Notes under the pieces: generated by a model
Seen by the model: the letters and a program-made list of their open reading frames with translations, nothing else
Database searches by the model: none
Told to the model about the DNA's origin: nothing
Translations under genes and position numbers: made by a program
Shown: positions 11,741 through 25,178 of the stretch, piece after piece
Numbering within the stretch: the first letter of the stretch is position 1
How the letters are laid out: each line of letters starts with the position of its first letter
Source: Culex pipiens pallens
Lineage: Eukaryota > Arthropoda > Insecta > Diptera > Culicidae
DNA length: 64,000 nt
Assembly: GCF_016801865.2 (NCBI RefSeq)
Contig: NC_068939.1
Span: 184,302,053 to 184,366,052 of the forward strand
Reading direction: 5' to 3'

Positions 11741-14060
11741 TTCTAGCTCATTTTGAACTTGAACTTTACTTCAAAATAAGGTAACTGAAGCTTAAAACGT
11801 TTTTCCATTAACAGGTCGCGTGCTGTTTCAGGGTATTATTTATATCAACTGCGATCAGGCTTTTAAACAGTTTGCAATTATCATTCATGAGATCCCAACT
11901 CTTTTAGTAGAAAAGTATAAAGATTTCACTGAAGTGAGCATATCTGAGGTGGTGGTGAAGTGAGATTACACAAAGATTTACTTTTCAAAATAAAAAAAAA
12001 ATATATAAATATATATGGAGCAATTCCAGCTCAAATCAGGAATTTTTCTGGTACTTTTGTACCCGACCCTCTCCGATTTCAATGAAACTTTGTAGACATG
12101 TTATCCTAGGCCTATATAAGCCATTTTTGTGTATATGGAGCCAATAGTACTCGAAAATAACATTTGAGGAGGGCGTAATGTAATTTAATATTTTTGTATT
12201 TTGTAATTTAAAAATTACTGTATCTCGAAGCCGTTGCGTCGTATCAAAAAGTGGTCAAAGACAAACTTGTAGGAAATTGGACGGGCTATCTGAAAAAAAA
12301 AATACACTGAAACAAAAATACACGCCACATGTATGAGATTTTTTGAATTTTAAGTCTAAAACTTAAATTTAAAGGTGATGTCACGATTTTTTTTCGTTCA
12401 AAATTTTTGAGGAAATAGCCTAAAATCTTACCACAAGACTGACGAAAAATTCAGGATGGTATGTCTCTCCTAAAAAAATACAAAAATCATTTACTAAAAC
12501 TGTTTTTTTGAAAAGTGGTCTAAACGTTAAAATTTTAACAAACCAGTAGTGGGAATCGATTCTCCAGACAATTTTACAAAAAAGTCTTCATATTGACCAT
12601 TGTCCTATGTCCAATCCTTGGGAAGATACAGCGGTTTTAAAAATAAAAATGTTGAAAAAACGGGGTTTTTGGTGGTTTTTGGCAATTTCTATATGACAGA
12701 CTTGGTTTTTCACTCTCGTCAATATTTTTACCGGAAAGCTCGTTCAATTTCCCATAAGTTTGCTCTATGAAGTAAATAAAGTTTTTTTTAGTGTAGGATG
12801 GTCACATTTACTACTTTCTTTTGTTGAGCAATTCTCTACGAAATCGATCATTTTTTTTTTTAATTTGGATTTTTGGATTTTTTAATCTGGCTGAAACTTT
12901 TTTGGTGCCATCGGTATGCCCAAAGAAGCCATTTTGCATCATTAGTTTGTCCATATAATTTTCCATACAAATTTGGCAGCTGTCCATACAAAAATGATGT
13001 GTTAAAATTCAAAAATCTGTATCTTTTGAAGGAATTTTTTGATCGATTTGGTGTCTTCGGCAAAGTTGTAGGTATAGATAAGGACTACACTGAAAAAAAA
13101 ATACACGGTAAAAAAATTGTTGATTTTTTATTTATCTTTTTGTCACTAGAACTTGATTTGTAAAAAAACACTGTTTTTTTATATATTTTAGGGGACATAA
13201 AATGCCAACTTTTCAGAAATTTCCAGGTTGTGCAAAAAATGTTTGACCGAGTTAGGAATTATTGAATCAATACTGATTTTTTGAAAATTGAAATATTGAT
13301 AAAAATTTTCAACTTAATTTTTCGATGTAAAATCAAATAAGCAATTTAGAAGTACTTTTGTGAAATTTTGATAAAGTGCACTGTTTTCATGATAAAGCCA
13401 TTTTTAGGTAACTTTAATGAAAATAGTAGCAGTTTTGATTTTTTTTAAATTAGTGCACATGTTTGCCCACTTTTGAAAAAAATATTTTTGAAAGGCTGAG
13501 AAAATTCTCTATATTTTGCCTTTATTAACTTTGTGGAAACAACGCTTAGTTGCTGATATACTGTCATGCAAAGGTTTAAAAACAGGAAAATTGATGTTTT
13601 CTTAGTCTCACCCAAAAAACCCACCATTTTATAACGTCGATATCTCAGCAACTAATGGTCCGATTTTCAATGTTAAAATATGAAACATTTGTGAAATTTT
13701 CCGATCTTAACGAAAACCTATAATTTTTGAGATCTTTTTCCATTATTAAACAATTTTTTTTTTCAAAATTCAAACTTGGAACTCTAACACTTCTTTACGT
13801 GGAATTTCCCTAGGATTTCGAACACGTAAAAATTGAGCCCTTCAAACACTTTCATTGTCATCCCAGCTTTCAATAAACAAAAACAATTCCAAATCTCAAT
13901 CACAAACCTGGCCAACAATTTATCTACCGTAAGTGTTGAACATTATTCAGTCAGAGCAACACGACTACCCAACATTGTCTGCTTGCAGATTGACCTGTCC
14001 TGGCCAGTCGACCAGTGCGATAATGAGTTTTCGATAGTCCACCTGTGCCATTGATTGATA
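11741..14060. other. AT-rich stretch of dispersed repeat fragments
   Basis: Segment 12017-12180 (AATTCCAGCTCAAATCAGG, ACCCGACCCTCTCCG, CCTAGGCCTATATAAGCC) has the look of a high-copy mosquito interspersed repeat; this is pattern recall, not a match. Segment 12216-12320 (ACTGTATCTCGAAGCCG, then GTATCAAAAAGTGGTCAAA) recurs at about 35130-35200 (GAAGCAGTTGCTTTGTATCAAAAAGTGGTC). Segment 13010-13095 carries the GATCGATTTGGTGTCTTC motif found elsewhere in the window. No gene is supported. Confidence 0.55.
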
Positions 14061-15384
14061 ACAAACTGTACCGAGCAATGTAGATAGCATGGTTCTCTCT
14101 CGAGGTGGGGTTTGAAGTTTTTAACATCCGATTTCATCGGATAACATAAATCAGAATAATCTAGACTTTATGATTCGAATGAAATAAGTCACCAAAATGA
14201 TCACATCTTCACAAGTCACGCAAAATGCCATAATCTAGCCAATCGATTAGCACGTCGCGATTATTGCGAGGTTGCTAAACCGACGAAAATGTTTCACATC
14301 ATTCCGCTAGACGCTGTTTGCTTTTTACCCATCAAAAGCCTAGGCGCCCAAAGCCCTATCAATGCGACGTGTAATCCTATTATTTAAATTTAAATTTATC
14401 GATTTTGCCGTCCACGCCACGCCCACCTGCCGGACCGATCTCATCACCTGTCTCACCTTTTTTCCCCCTCCCCGAACTGGAGTCATTTTTTTTTGTGTTG
14501 GGTTTGCTCCTTGGGTTTTCCGTTTTATTTTCCGCTTCGATTGGCTTTGATGGGAAAATTCCCCAGAAGCGATGGCAAAATGATAATCAGGAATGTGGCT
14601 ACGGCCTTCCCGGGGCATTTCTCGGTCGTCACCGGAAAAAAAAGCTAGCGGCTTAGTCGACCCAATTGACCTTTTCCGGTCCACTTTCCGCCCGGGTGAC
14701 TTTGGTCAAATCTTTGCTTCTCCTTGCGAGATGTTTTCTGACACGTTTTTTGACCTAATTTAAGGAAGCCTGGAAGTAACAAATTGAATGATCCCCAACA
14801 ACATTTTACAACCTCTCGCAAACTTTTGCGCCTTCTTCTTCGAGGTTCTCAAATTTACGAGAAGAAGCGACATTCGCATCATCTTCGCACACACGACCTT
14901 CGCCGTTTTGGTAGTTCTCACATTTGATTACCATAAACCAGTTTCCAATCAACACAGCTGCCAAAATATGAAATAAATCTCACAAAATCAGGTTTTTTCG
15001 TCTTCTTCTCGTGTGCCAACGATGTGCAAACACGCGTTTGTTCTGACAACACGCTGCTTTCGAGCTCTTATCTGTTCACCACGATGACAGAGACACAGCT
15101 TCCACATCTCACCAGAGCTGCTCTTCATACGCTCGACCTAGAAAAGACAGGAAGTTGCTCGTCCCAGAGAAGAAAAAAAAAAGAGGAAACCGTCCTTTCT
15201 GCCTAGTTTGTGAGAGTATCCTCCAGAGGATTCCTCACTTCCGGTGTATTTGGGAAAAAGATAAAAAAAAAGAAAATACACACACACAATTTGCAACGGA
15301 TTGCAATTCATCATTCTCACTGACTCATAAATCATAACACTCTCGTGGCTCACGATGATGACGACGACGGCACACGATACACTG
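14061..15384. other. Higher-GC, low-repeat island without a recognised gene
   Basis: More balanced composition, with pyrimidine-rich runs near 14455-14480. Frames of 60-114 residues occur on both strands but have no domain or signal that I recognise. It could be intronic or regulatory DNA. A GATGATGACGACGACGG run lies near 15353-15369. Confidence 0.4.
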
Positions 15385-15612
15385 CACAGAAAAAAAAAGT
15401 TGAATTTTGGAATGTTGAAAATTTGGTAGGTTGAATATTACCTCTTTATTTGTGTAATATTACATAAAAAATGTGTAAAAATGTGAACCTGATAAATATT
15501 CATCAAAAACTGATGAAAATTCATCATTTTCTGGGGTAAAATTTATCATTTATTTTGCCACAAAATCTGTCACCATTTCCTGATGAATATTGCCATCATT
15601 TTTTTTTCTGTG
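15385..15612. mobile_element. MITE with CACAGAAAAAA ends
   Basis: The left end CACAGAAAAAAAAA and right end TTTTTTTTTCTGTG are inverted. Internal text includes GGTTGAATATTACCTCTTT, the reverse complement of a stretch in the MITE at 3733-3931, so the two belong to one family. Repeated CTGATGAA(A/T)AT and TTCATCA motifs fill the middle. It is non-coding. Confidence 0.65.
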
Positions 15613-15659
15613 TGGTGCGGGCTGGTGAAGCCGCGTTGAAGAAAGGAGTATGACATCTT

Positions 15660-17370
15660 TTCTTTTGTGACGACCTGGGCAACTCTTGGGGTAAGGTGAA
15701 GTGGTACAAATTTGTTATAGATCGTGCGGCATGATCTATGGAAGCATCCGTGTTTTTTTTTCGCAGAAATTTGTTTTTTTGTTCGCTAATTTTCTCAAAT
15801 CCTAAATGTACTAAGAGTTGCGATAAAACGCACGGAATTGATTGAGAATTAGTTTCAGCTTTGTACTGATGGAAAATGGTCCCCGAATCCGAATCCGGCT
15901 CAAAGTTGATCAAAATTGAGATGAATCACGTCCCGAAAAAAATCCTGGAACAAAATTCCCCTCAAACAAATTAATAATTCATGATTTTTTTAAGCTCAGA
16001 ATTACAAAAAACGCCCTGAAGTGGCATAACAATGAGTTTGCAATTTTTACCTGATGGAAAATTGTTTTTCGAATCCGAAACCGTCAAAATTTAGATGCAA
16101 TACGTGCCAAAAATAACTATGGAGTAAAAACCACATTTTTTTTCATAGCTTTATGGAAACGCAAGCAAAATACATTCAAAGTTGCAAAAAAACGCCCGAA
16201 AGTTGCTCAAAAATTAGTTTGAAGTTTTGACCTGATGGAAAACTGTCCCCAGAACCCGAATTCCCGTTTCCAGAATCCAAATCCAGGACTCCAAAATTAA
16301 TCCACCAGAACAAAGAAGTAATATGCACTCAGAATTGCAAAAAACGCCTTCCTGGGGTAAGGTGAAGTGGAACAAATTTGTTATGGATCGTGCGGCATGA
16401 TCTATGGAAGCTTCCTTGTTTTTTTTCGCAGAAATTTGTTTTTTTGTTTACTAATTTTCACAAATCCTAAATGTACTCAGAATTGCAATAAAACGCCCGG
16501 AATTTGATTGAAAATTAGTTTTCAGCTTTGTCCTGATGGAAAATTGTCCCCGAATTCGAATCCGGCTCAAAGTTGATCAAAATTGAGATGAAACACGTCC
16601 CAAAAAAAAATCCACCTCAAACAATTTAAAAATTCATGATTTTTTTTAAGCTCAGAATTACAAAAAACGCCCTGAAGTGGCTTAACAATGAGTTTGCAAT
16701 TTTTACCCGAAGGAAAATTGTTTTTCGAATCCGAAACTGTAAAAATTTAGATGAAACTCGTCCCAAAAATAACTTCCGGTGTAAAAACCAAATTTTTTTT
16801 GCATAGCTTCATGGAAACGCAAGCAAAATACAATCAGAGTTGCAAAAAAACGCCCGAAAGTTGCTTAAAAATTAGTTTGAAGTTTTGACCTGATGGAAAA
16901 CTGCTTCCAGAACCCGAATCCCCGTTTCCAGAATCCAAATCCAGGATCTCAAAATTAATCCACTAGAACAAAAAAGTAAAAAGCACTCAGAATTGCAAAA
17001 AAAACGCCCGGAATTGGTTCAGAAATGAGTTTGAAGTTTTGACCTCATGTAATGTTGTCTCCCGAATCCGAATCTGGAGTCAAAATTGAAATGCAACACG
17101 TTCCAAAAAAAAAATTCAAGATCGAAAACCACCTAAAATATTATAAATAAAAAATAAAAAAGGACTCAGAGTTGCAAAAAACGCCAGGAAGTCGCTTAAA
17201 AATTAGTTTGAAGTTTTGACCTGATAGAAAATGGTCTCTAGAATCCGAATCCAGATACCAACATCAATCCTAGAACAAACACCAGGACAGAGAATTGAAA
17301 AGCACTCAGAATTGCAAATAAAACGCCTGGAAGTGGCTTAAAAATTAATTTGAAGTTTTGATCTGGTTTG
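15660..17370. repeat. Satellite-like array with higher-order structure (four units, about 658 bp)
   Basis: Ten units share a core reading (C/G)AA(T/C)T(G)CAAAAAACGCC(C)GGAAG, followed by TTAGTTTGAAGTTTTGACCTGATGG and then AATCCGAATCC. Core positions are about 15825, 16006, 16186, 16338, 16487, 16661, 16842, 16996, 17176 and 17306. Spacing therefore cycles through roughly 180, 180, 152 and 149-154 bp. Units 1-4 and 5-8 match pairwise at 655-662 bp, including one variant carrying GGGGTAAGGTGAAGTGG(T/A)ACAA (15688 and 16353). This is a four-unit higher-order repeat present about 2.3 times. Confidence 0.8.
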
Positions 17371-18640
17371 AATCCAGCCAGTTTGATTTTTTGTTATGAG
17401 CTGAAAACTATACAAAATCAATATGACAATCAGAATGCTTAAAACGCACATGAATGACAATTTGTTTGCTTTGTAATATGAACGTTTAAAAATCAGTTCA
17501 ATAAACATCTCTAATAAAAAAATAATAATTTTTGAGTTAATTTAATAAGAGAATATAATTGTGAAATGCAAACATTTTAAATAAATTACAATTCAGTCCT
17601 AAATCCACCAGCAAGAGCTCTGCCTTCTTCTGATAACCGCCTACGCTCCCTCACTAATCCTTTACAGTCTGCCGGTATTAAATCCGTGCATGTCCCGGCT
17701 TAAAGTTGAGCTTTTTTGTCCGTCACCCCGTTTCTTTCATCCTGCCTGACCTACCGCACTACACCCACCCAGCCAGCCAGCAGCTGAACCAAAGATTAGA
17801 CTCTCGCTTTTCATCTCAACACTCTGACTGCAGCAGCAGCACACGCAAGCTTTTCGCACCTTTTTACTTGGTCGTATTTATGCCGTCTCCACTCACTTTT
17901 CTCCTCGTACAGAATGGCGGAAAATGTCGCGGGTCTGACTTTGGGAAGGAAATTTTGGGGTGTAGGGTAGACTTGGGAAAATTGTTTTGAAATTTAGTTT
18001 TCATGATTTTTTTCTTGAGCAATTTAAGTAAAATTTTTATCAACTTTAAAAATAAATATAATTCGTTTAGAAAGTTAGAATGGCAAAATGATACCCAGCT
18101 TCCCCTACAATTCCAAAGAAAAGGACACGTGGACAAGCAGCGTGTCTTTCTTTTCGGAGAGTGTTCACCACTTCGAGAGATTCGCGCCGACCAGGAAGCG
18201 AACAAAAAAATTCCTCAGCTTGATAATATTTACATAATTTTTTCATGAAACTTTATTACAGCGCGTATAAAATTTATGACTTGCGAGGATTATAAAAGTG
18301 TGTGCTGCTGCTGCGTGTCTTTCCGTTGTCCTCAACTGTGAGGAAGGACATGCCGAAGAACGAAGAAAGAGAGTACTTATTTTGGGCCGAATCTGGAACA
18401 TCGGTCCCCGCGTCAAGGTGAATCCCGAGGCCTGCGTTTTATTAGTCGGTGACGACGACGACGACGATGGCGACGGCGGGATTCGTGCTCGAATAAAAGC
18501 TCAAAATGCTGGCGAGACGATGGGCAGGACCACCTACATATCCGCGGGTGGTTACTTTTGGCGTCACACCTGAAGAAAAGAGTTAGGGTGGTCCTTATCA
18601 ATGGGCGTTCACATGATTTCAATAGGGTATTATATACGTG
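17371..18640. other. AT-rich edge, then low-repeat island without a recognised gene
   Basis: 17371-17600 is AT-rich. From about 17600 to 18600 the sequence is more balanced, with CAG and GAC triplet runs (17829-17840, 18450-18466). Frames of 90-113 residues on both strands lack domains. On the minus strand TCTTTTCTTCAG precedes GTGTGA near 18565-18577, an acceptor-like string, but no exon can be built from it. Confidence 0.4.
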
Positions 18641-19516
18641 TACTTTTCGTTATAAAATCGGTCTAATGTTGGTACAGGTTGCCAGGAATGTTTAGGCGGT
18701 ACAACTATTGAACCAGCTCAATGAACCGGTTCAGCTAAATCTGTTGAATTTTTATACGGATCGACTATTTTTTACATTTAGAAAAAAGGAAGCCTAATTT
18801 TATCGTAAATTTTGTGCTAAAAAATTGAACCAGTTAAGCCATTGAATCGGTTAAATGAGCCGGTTTGTAAAATTACTTTTAAGCTGGTACAGGGGCTTGT
18901 TCCGGTGGTCGAACTGAGCCCAAATCCCAAATATGAGCATGATTGGACTTAAATGGGATTTAAACCAATAAAAAACTCTTTTTTTTACCTGATAATTTAC
19001 CTCATAATTTAAAAGTGGGTAATCGTGTTTGGTTTTTAGTTACATTTGAGTTTAAATATAAAATCATCATAATTTGTAGACTGAGAATTAAACGACGCGA
19101 AACATTGTCACTGCATTAGAGTTTTCTGTGTAAAACACTGAAAATTTAACAAAATACAATACACGTCATGAAATTAATTTCAATATTGCAAAATGTGACA
19201 AATTTACCATCTTCAAAAAAAAAAAATATTGTGAAATTTAAAGCTTTTTTTGCTGTGAGATTACTTACATTATTTCGCTTCGTTTGATATACAAATTGCA
19301 AATTATATAAAATAGTTTTTTTTAAAATACAGTATTCAATGAACATTTTATGTTTTACTCTGATGGTGTGAATATTTTTATAGTTTTGTTTTTGGACCAG
19401 ATGTAATTATAATATTTTAATAAAATTTCTATTCCCATGTTGCACATTTTGTAATTTTGCGACTTTAAAAGATACGTTTTTTTAATTTAATACTTTACAT
19501 TAAATACTACGTACTC
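18641..19516. other. AT-rich gene-free stretch
   Basis: 18690-18870 holds repeated AACCGGTTCA / AACCAGTT / AATCGGTTAA motifs, a possible diverged short repeat. The remainder is AT-rich with nothing recognisable. Confidence 0.5.
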
Positions 19517-19982
19517 TAGGGTGACAAGAAAAATCTAAAATTTTGGAAAATCTTGGCCTGGCTGGATTCTTTAGCTAAACATAAGAAACTGTGCGAATTG
19601 TGAGGTTTAAGGGTTTTTGATCGTTGAAGTTTGCATGGGAAAATTCGAACAAATGTATGAGGATTCTCATTGGGGAAAAGCAAAAATTTCTAAATTCCGC
19701 CAAAAGGTGGCGTTAAATGTGTCGATCGTTGTCAAGCGTGAGATTCTTAAGTTAAATTTTATGACAAACATCTTTGTCCAAGACCGCAAAACGATCCGAG
19801 CTAACCCTGACGAGTTATTAGAGATTAAAAGAAGATGTTTTTGAATGAAGATTCTGTTTCAAAAACGATCCTTAAAACCCTTAAACCTTCACAGATTTGG
19901 CTCAAAATTGGCACAGTTACTTATTTTAACCTAAAAAATTGAGCCAGGGGGTATCCCTGATATTTGTTTTACTGTCACCCTA
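19517..19982. mobile_element. MITE with TAGGGTGACA ends and near-perfect 8-bp target duplication
   Basis: The ends read TAGGGTGACA and TGTCACCCTA. Inverted similarity continues inside: GTGAGGTTTAAGGGTTTTT on the left, AAAACCCTTAAACCTTCAC on the right, and CTGGC..GCCAGG near the ends. The flanking octamers are ACGTACTC (19509-19516) and ATGTACTC (19983-19990), seven of eight identical. An 8-bp duplication points to the hAT superfamily, but the terminal sequence alone does not settle it. Confidence 0.7.
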
Positions 19983-19990
19983 ATGTACTC

Positions 19991-22640
19991 TTAAAAAAAA
20001 TCTGAACATTTACGTCGTTTGATACCCATATAAAAATTATGAAATGTTAGTGTTTAGGCCTGAAATTTGTATGAAGTTGATATTTACTTGAATATAAAAT
20101 TTGGCAATTTTGTTATGAAAAATCTGATGATTTCATGTCTCCGGCAAAAATGTTGGTCTTTTTGTTGTGAAACATGAGTTTTTCTCAGTGTTATCGAATA
20201 AGTCCTAATTTAGCACCTTGTGATGTAACGGAAAGTACAATTTGAATTTTCAATGTTAACAATGTTTTTTTTTTAAATATTCTGCTTCGTTCAATAAAAA
20301 TAATGATGATTTTTTGGAATCGAGAGTAACCTTTTGGATGGGCTAAAACATAATTTTGAACATTTTAACATTTAGTGGGAGCATGATATTGTTGCTCAGC
20401 AACCAGCAGTCCTATCTACCCAGTTTAAAATAAAATTTTAGGAATTTCTTTCAGCTTTTCAAAAATATTATTTGCTGGGAGAAAAATAAAAGCTTAAATT
20501 GAATTGCAAAAAATTAACATTTCTGCAAATCTTTACTGGTATACAATTGTTTTCCAGAAATCATAAATTTTGCAAAAAAATAATCGCAAAATTATTTATT
20601 TTTCTCATTTTATTTCTTTTAAAGGCTGACAGAAGAGAAGTGAAGTGAAAGAGAGTGACAAGAACTTAAAAATTACAATCCATGTCGGTCCTAATTTGAT
20701 TTTGCATTTAAAAATTAGCTTGAAAAAATACTCAGTTTATCGTTTTTTTTACAAAAAAAAACAAATTTTTAAAATAAAAAACCAAAAAATACTAATACAT
20801 GTTAGGTCAATTTGTTTAGGAAAAAAATACCAACAAAATTTTATTATTTTATTGTCAGACAATCAACTGTGAAATCATGCATTAATTTATTATTTCTAAA
20901 CGAGTTTTCGCATTTTAACTTTTTTTGGTTATTTTTATGATAAACATTCCCCCTGTGCATCTTTTCGAGAAGTTCCACCACCCTAAACAACACTCCCGAA
21001 AACACCTCTCAGAAAAAGCTTACACACGCACAAATGGCTGGCAGTTTAATTTTTGTGGTCCTCTGGATTTTTACGAGCTGCTTCCTTCGCACTTGAGATA
21101 ATTTTTATCGTTAACACGGGATTTCTGCTCCGCGGCCGTCAGTCGTCGTCGTGAATGGTTTTGCCGTGATTTCCCGCGGTCCGGCGGGAGGGTGGAAATC
21201 GATTTTCGATTCAGTCAACCCGCCACAGACACGTTCATTGAATGGTTTTCCGATTGCGGGGCCAGTTTGGCAATCGAATATTCAAGACAGAAAAAAATGT
21301 GAGAAGACTAGGTCAAAGTCAATCCCGGCGAAGAAGCCGGAGATGATCCCAAATGGATGTGACTAGCATTTTGGGTTGTCCGTGAAATCCTTTTTCAAAT
21401 TAGCTTCTTTTTTCGATATTCCTTTTTCCGAAATCCGGTCCGGTAGACTCATATTGGTCTCTAATGAAAACGAAAAGCCGTTTCCGATAAATAATTCAGC
21501 TGAACGGGCTGCGTTTTTTTTTTTGGAAGAATTTTCCTTCACATTGGCTCAATAATGGTACCCAAGTGAGTCTGGGAGGCCAACGAAGAGGACATTTCTC
21601 TTTCACTTCGTTGCTGGAGTCGTGACCAAAGTGAGGTGGAAAAACTCACATACCGGAAAGCCGGAAGAACCGGAAGGAACGTTTTGCGACGACACACGCC
21701 ACTCACAATCGATCGCGCTAAATGGCTATCTGGTAGAAGGGAGCTCATGTTAAATGAATGGCTTTGCTTTGTGGGACGAGGGAAGAGATCTTTCCTTTGA
21801 GTTGAAGATGTTCAAGAGGATTGAAACAAATTAATCCTTTGGAGTTAATTCTACTTATTTTGAACTTATTTAATTATTATGCTTCATTATCCTTCAAGAT
21901 CTGTAATTCATTTTAGTTTAAATCGTTTGACCTTCCTCTCATTCATGCTCAGAAAGGACAAAAGCCAAAATTCAATCTGATACCCATCTGCTGACCTCAT
22001 TGGCACTCACCCCCCAATGAAGAAGACACTTTCTTGGTTTCGAAACACAAATCTGACTACGTCTTCCAGTTTTAGTCCCCCCGCGTAAAACACGACAAGA
22101 CGACGTAAATCCTTGGAGCGAACCCCATCTTACTCACACGGTTCTCCCCCAAAGTCCCTGGGAAAAGCGGAAAATTATTAGGTAATTTTTTCCTTCGTCA
22201 AGTGTTCCCTTTTTGTTCACCGGTGCTGCTGCTGCTGCTTGCACCATTCGGGTACGATTTATTTTATTGCGATGACATTTTAGCTGTGTTTTTGGTGTGG
22301 ATTATCTTGGTCGTATTTTTCCTCCCTCCCCGACCATCCCCACCCAGAAGAGTTGAGGAAAATCGCGCAAGGACCTTAGATGACGACGACGACGACAGGG
22401 AAAAGGGAAAACCCTTTTCTGCAAGTTGCATTTTCACGCTTTTTCCACGATGCCTTGGATAGTCCAGGTCGTTGTCGTCCGAAAGTGCCGCGGGAATCGA
22501 GATAGTGGGTAATTTCCAACGCTTTGAATTATTTATGTGGACGGAATTTAGTGCAGCTCTAAAGCGCCCCGTAAGTTACGATTATTGATGTCAGCGATTG
22601 CACTTTAACGAGAGAGGGGAGGTTTTGCAGGAGAGAGGAA
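19991..22640. other. AT-rich segment followed by a low-repeat island
   Basis: 19991-20950 is AT-rich with no gene. From about 20960 to 22620 the sequence is more balanced and mostly repeat-free, with GTCGTCGTCG (21142-21151), TGCTGCTGCTGCTGCT (22224-22239) and GACGACGACGACGAC (22383-22397) triplet runs. No frame carries a recognisable domain. It resembles the other islands and is probably intronic or regulatory. Confidence 0.4.
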
Positions 22641-24283
22641 ATTTTTATAAAGACAAAAAAATAGAAAAATATAATCCTTCACAAAAATAATAGTAATAGA
22701 AAAGCTATGGAACAAAAAAAAAACAAAACTTTCAAATCCTTACTTATCACCAAAAAGCTATTTTGCAACTTTTGTTCGTCCAACAAGTCTCCAAACAAAT
22801 TTGACGAAAATCTACATCTTCAGTATGATTTTTTTTAACAATATAATCAATTTGACAAACTAAGTAAAAAAAACCCAGCATCAAATAAATGCACTTTAAC
22901 AGTGTGCACGGCAAAGTTTGTTTTAACTTTTAACTCAAATAATCGAATTGTTAAAAAAAATCATCTGAAAATCAATCTTTTGAGCTACTTAGAAATTGAT
23001 TTGCTAAAAATGTCAAAATCATGGCGAAAATAAATTTTACCTTCACAGTTGCAATCGAAAAGGACTCAGAAAAATTTTGGTAATGTGCATTGTTTGCATG
23101 TTAAAGTCACTTTTAGTTATATGTGTATTTTCTCTGTAGATTTGACGTTTATATACTTTTATTCAATAATTACAACTTTTCACACTTCTTGAAAACATGT
23201 CATTTATTCCGTTCCTGTCTTTCCGATAAAAATATATACAAGATTTTTAATTCTGGCATTACTCAAACAAAATTTCGTAAATCACTTTAAAAATCACTTT
23301 AATTAATTGAAAAGTAAGACTTTTTTTTTAAAAAAAAGGTGCAGTGTTGATGTTACAGACATAACCAAAATGACCAAAATGACGAAGAACGAACGAAGAA
23401 ATTATACTAAACTGAAACTAAACTAGCCTTGAAATGACCCGTGCTTGTATTGAGAATGCGGGTCATGTCGACCCAATTGAATATTTGACGTTATTTGGGT
23501 TACACTCCGATAACATAATTTTTCCTTTTTTTTTCGTTCAGAAGTTCAGAAAATTGTCTGCTCCATGCGATAAAAATAATTTGAGGAATGATGACAATTT
23601 TTGATTGTTGGAAAAAGTTGAAAATTTACAATTCTATCGTGAACATTAATAATTAACAATTGCGCAATTTATATTTTATTTTACTTTCAAAACTTTACAT
23701 TTTGCTTGAAATCTTGATAACTTTAAACATTAACATAGTATTTTTGGTCTAAAAAAACTTGCTAGAATTGCCTTCAAAAATTTCGATTTTTTTATATTTT
23801 AACTTTTGTATTTTTGATTTGGATGAACCTTGTCCATGTCTATTTCTTATGTAAAAATTAACCATTTTGCATAATTTATTTTACAATTTGATTCATTTAT
23901 TCATACAATTGTTCAGGTGCTTAATATTGCATTTTTGCATTTTTAATCCTTTAGAGAAAAATCATGATTTGAAAATTTTCCTATATTTTTTTTCGGAGCG
24001 ATCAGAAATAACCACAGGTGAAACACGAATAATTTATTTAATGACATTGACGATCGGATCATTAGTTTCAGAGAAATCGTCATTTTAAAATGGTGTGTAA
24101 TTCGGTATACTTTGAACACTTCATTTATATTCTTTCTTTTAATACTTACTAAAATACCAAAGTTCAATGTTTATTAGAAAAAAAAAATCAGCTTATTATC
24201 AGTTTTTTGGTAATAATATTTTCAGAAACGGACACTAATAAAATTAATTAAAAAAACTAACTTAATCCACCTATGTGGTTGGA
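22641..24283. other. AT-rich gene-free stretch
   Basis: Poly-A and poly-T rich. 23330-23400 resembles 2990-3050 (AAAAAAGGTGCAG, then ATGTT, then AATGACGAAGAAC), which suggests a dispersed repeat. Nothing else is recognised. Confidence 0.5.
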
Positions 24284-24361
24284 GCCTTCCTCACTCATTA
24301 CCAACAATGGCTGATTTGATGGGGTTGTAAACAAATTTCATCTATCTTTTTGATTCGGAAT

Positions 24362-25178
24362 AAAAAAGTACATAAATATCACTTAAGTGGCCATATCTCG
24401 AGACAGGGTTGCCATATCTTAAATGTTTTGGACTCGTTGGAAAGGTCTTTTGATAACCTAACCAACGATGGGTCGGATGGTGGATCCGGACATAGTCTAC
24501 ATACATTTAAGTGAGATCCGGCTTCAAAAAAGTACATAAATGTCACTTAAGTGACCATATCTCGAGACAGGGTTGCCAGATCTTCAATGTTTTGGACTCG
24601 TTGGAAAGGTCTTTTGATAACCTATCCAACGATGGGTCGGATGGTGGATCCGGACATAGTTTACATACATTTAGGTGAGATCCGGCTACAAAAAGTACAT
24701 AAATATTACTTAAGTGACCATATCTCGAGACAGGGTTGCCAGATCTTCAATGTTTTGGACTCGTTGGAAAGGTCTTTTGATAACCTAACCAACGATGGGT
24801 CGGATGGTGGATCCAGACATACTCTACATACATTTAAGTGAGATCCGGCTTCAAAAAAGTACATAAATGTCACTTAAGTGACCATATCTCGAGACAGGGT
24901 TGCCAGATCTTCAATGTTTTGGACTCGTTGGAAAGGTCTTTTGATAACCTAACCAACGATGGGTCGGATGGTGGATCCGGACATAGTTTACATACATTTA
25001 AGTGAGATCCGGCTTCAAAAAAGTACATAAATGTCACTTAAGTGACCATATCTCGAGACAGGGTTGCCAGATCTTCAATGTTTTGGACTCGTTGGAAAGG
25101 TCTTTTGATAACCTATCCAACGATGGGTCGGATGGTGGATCCGGACATAGTTTACATACATTTAGGTGAGATCCGGAT
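24362..25178 (+). repeat. Five-copy tandem array, unit 163-164 bp
   Basis: The anchor CCATATCTCGAGACAGGG occurs at 24391, 24555, 24718, 24882 and 25046, so the unit is 163-164 bp. Copies are nearly identical and differ at single positions (CTAACC/CTATCC, TTTAAG/TTTAGG, GGCTTC/GGCTAC), which indicates recent amplification or homogenisation. The open frames through it are not gene-like. Confidence 0.95.
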
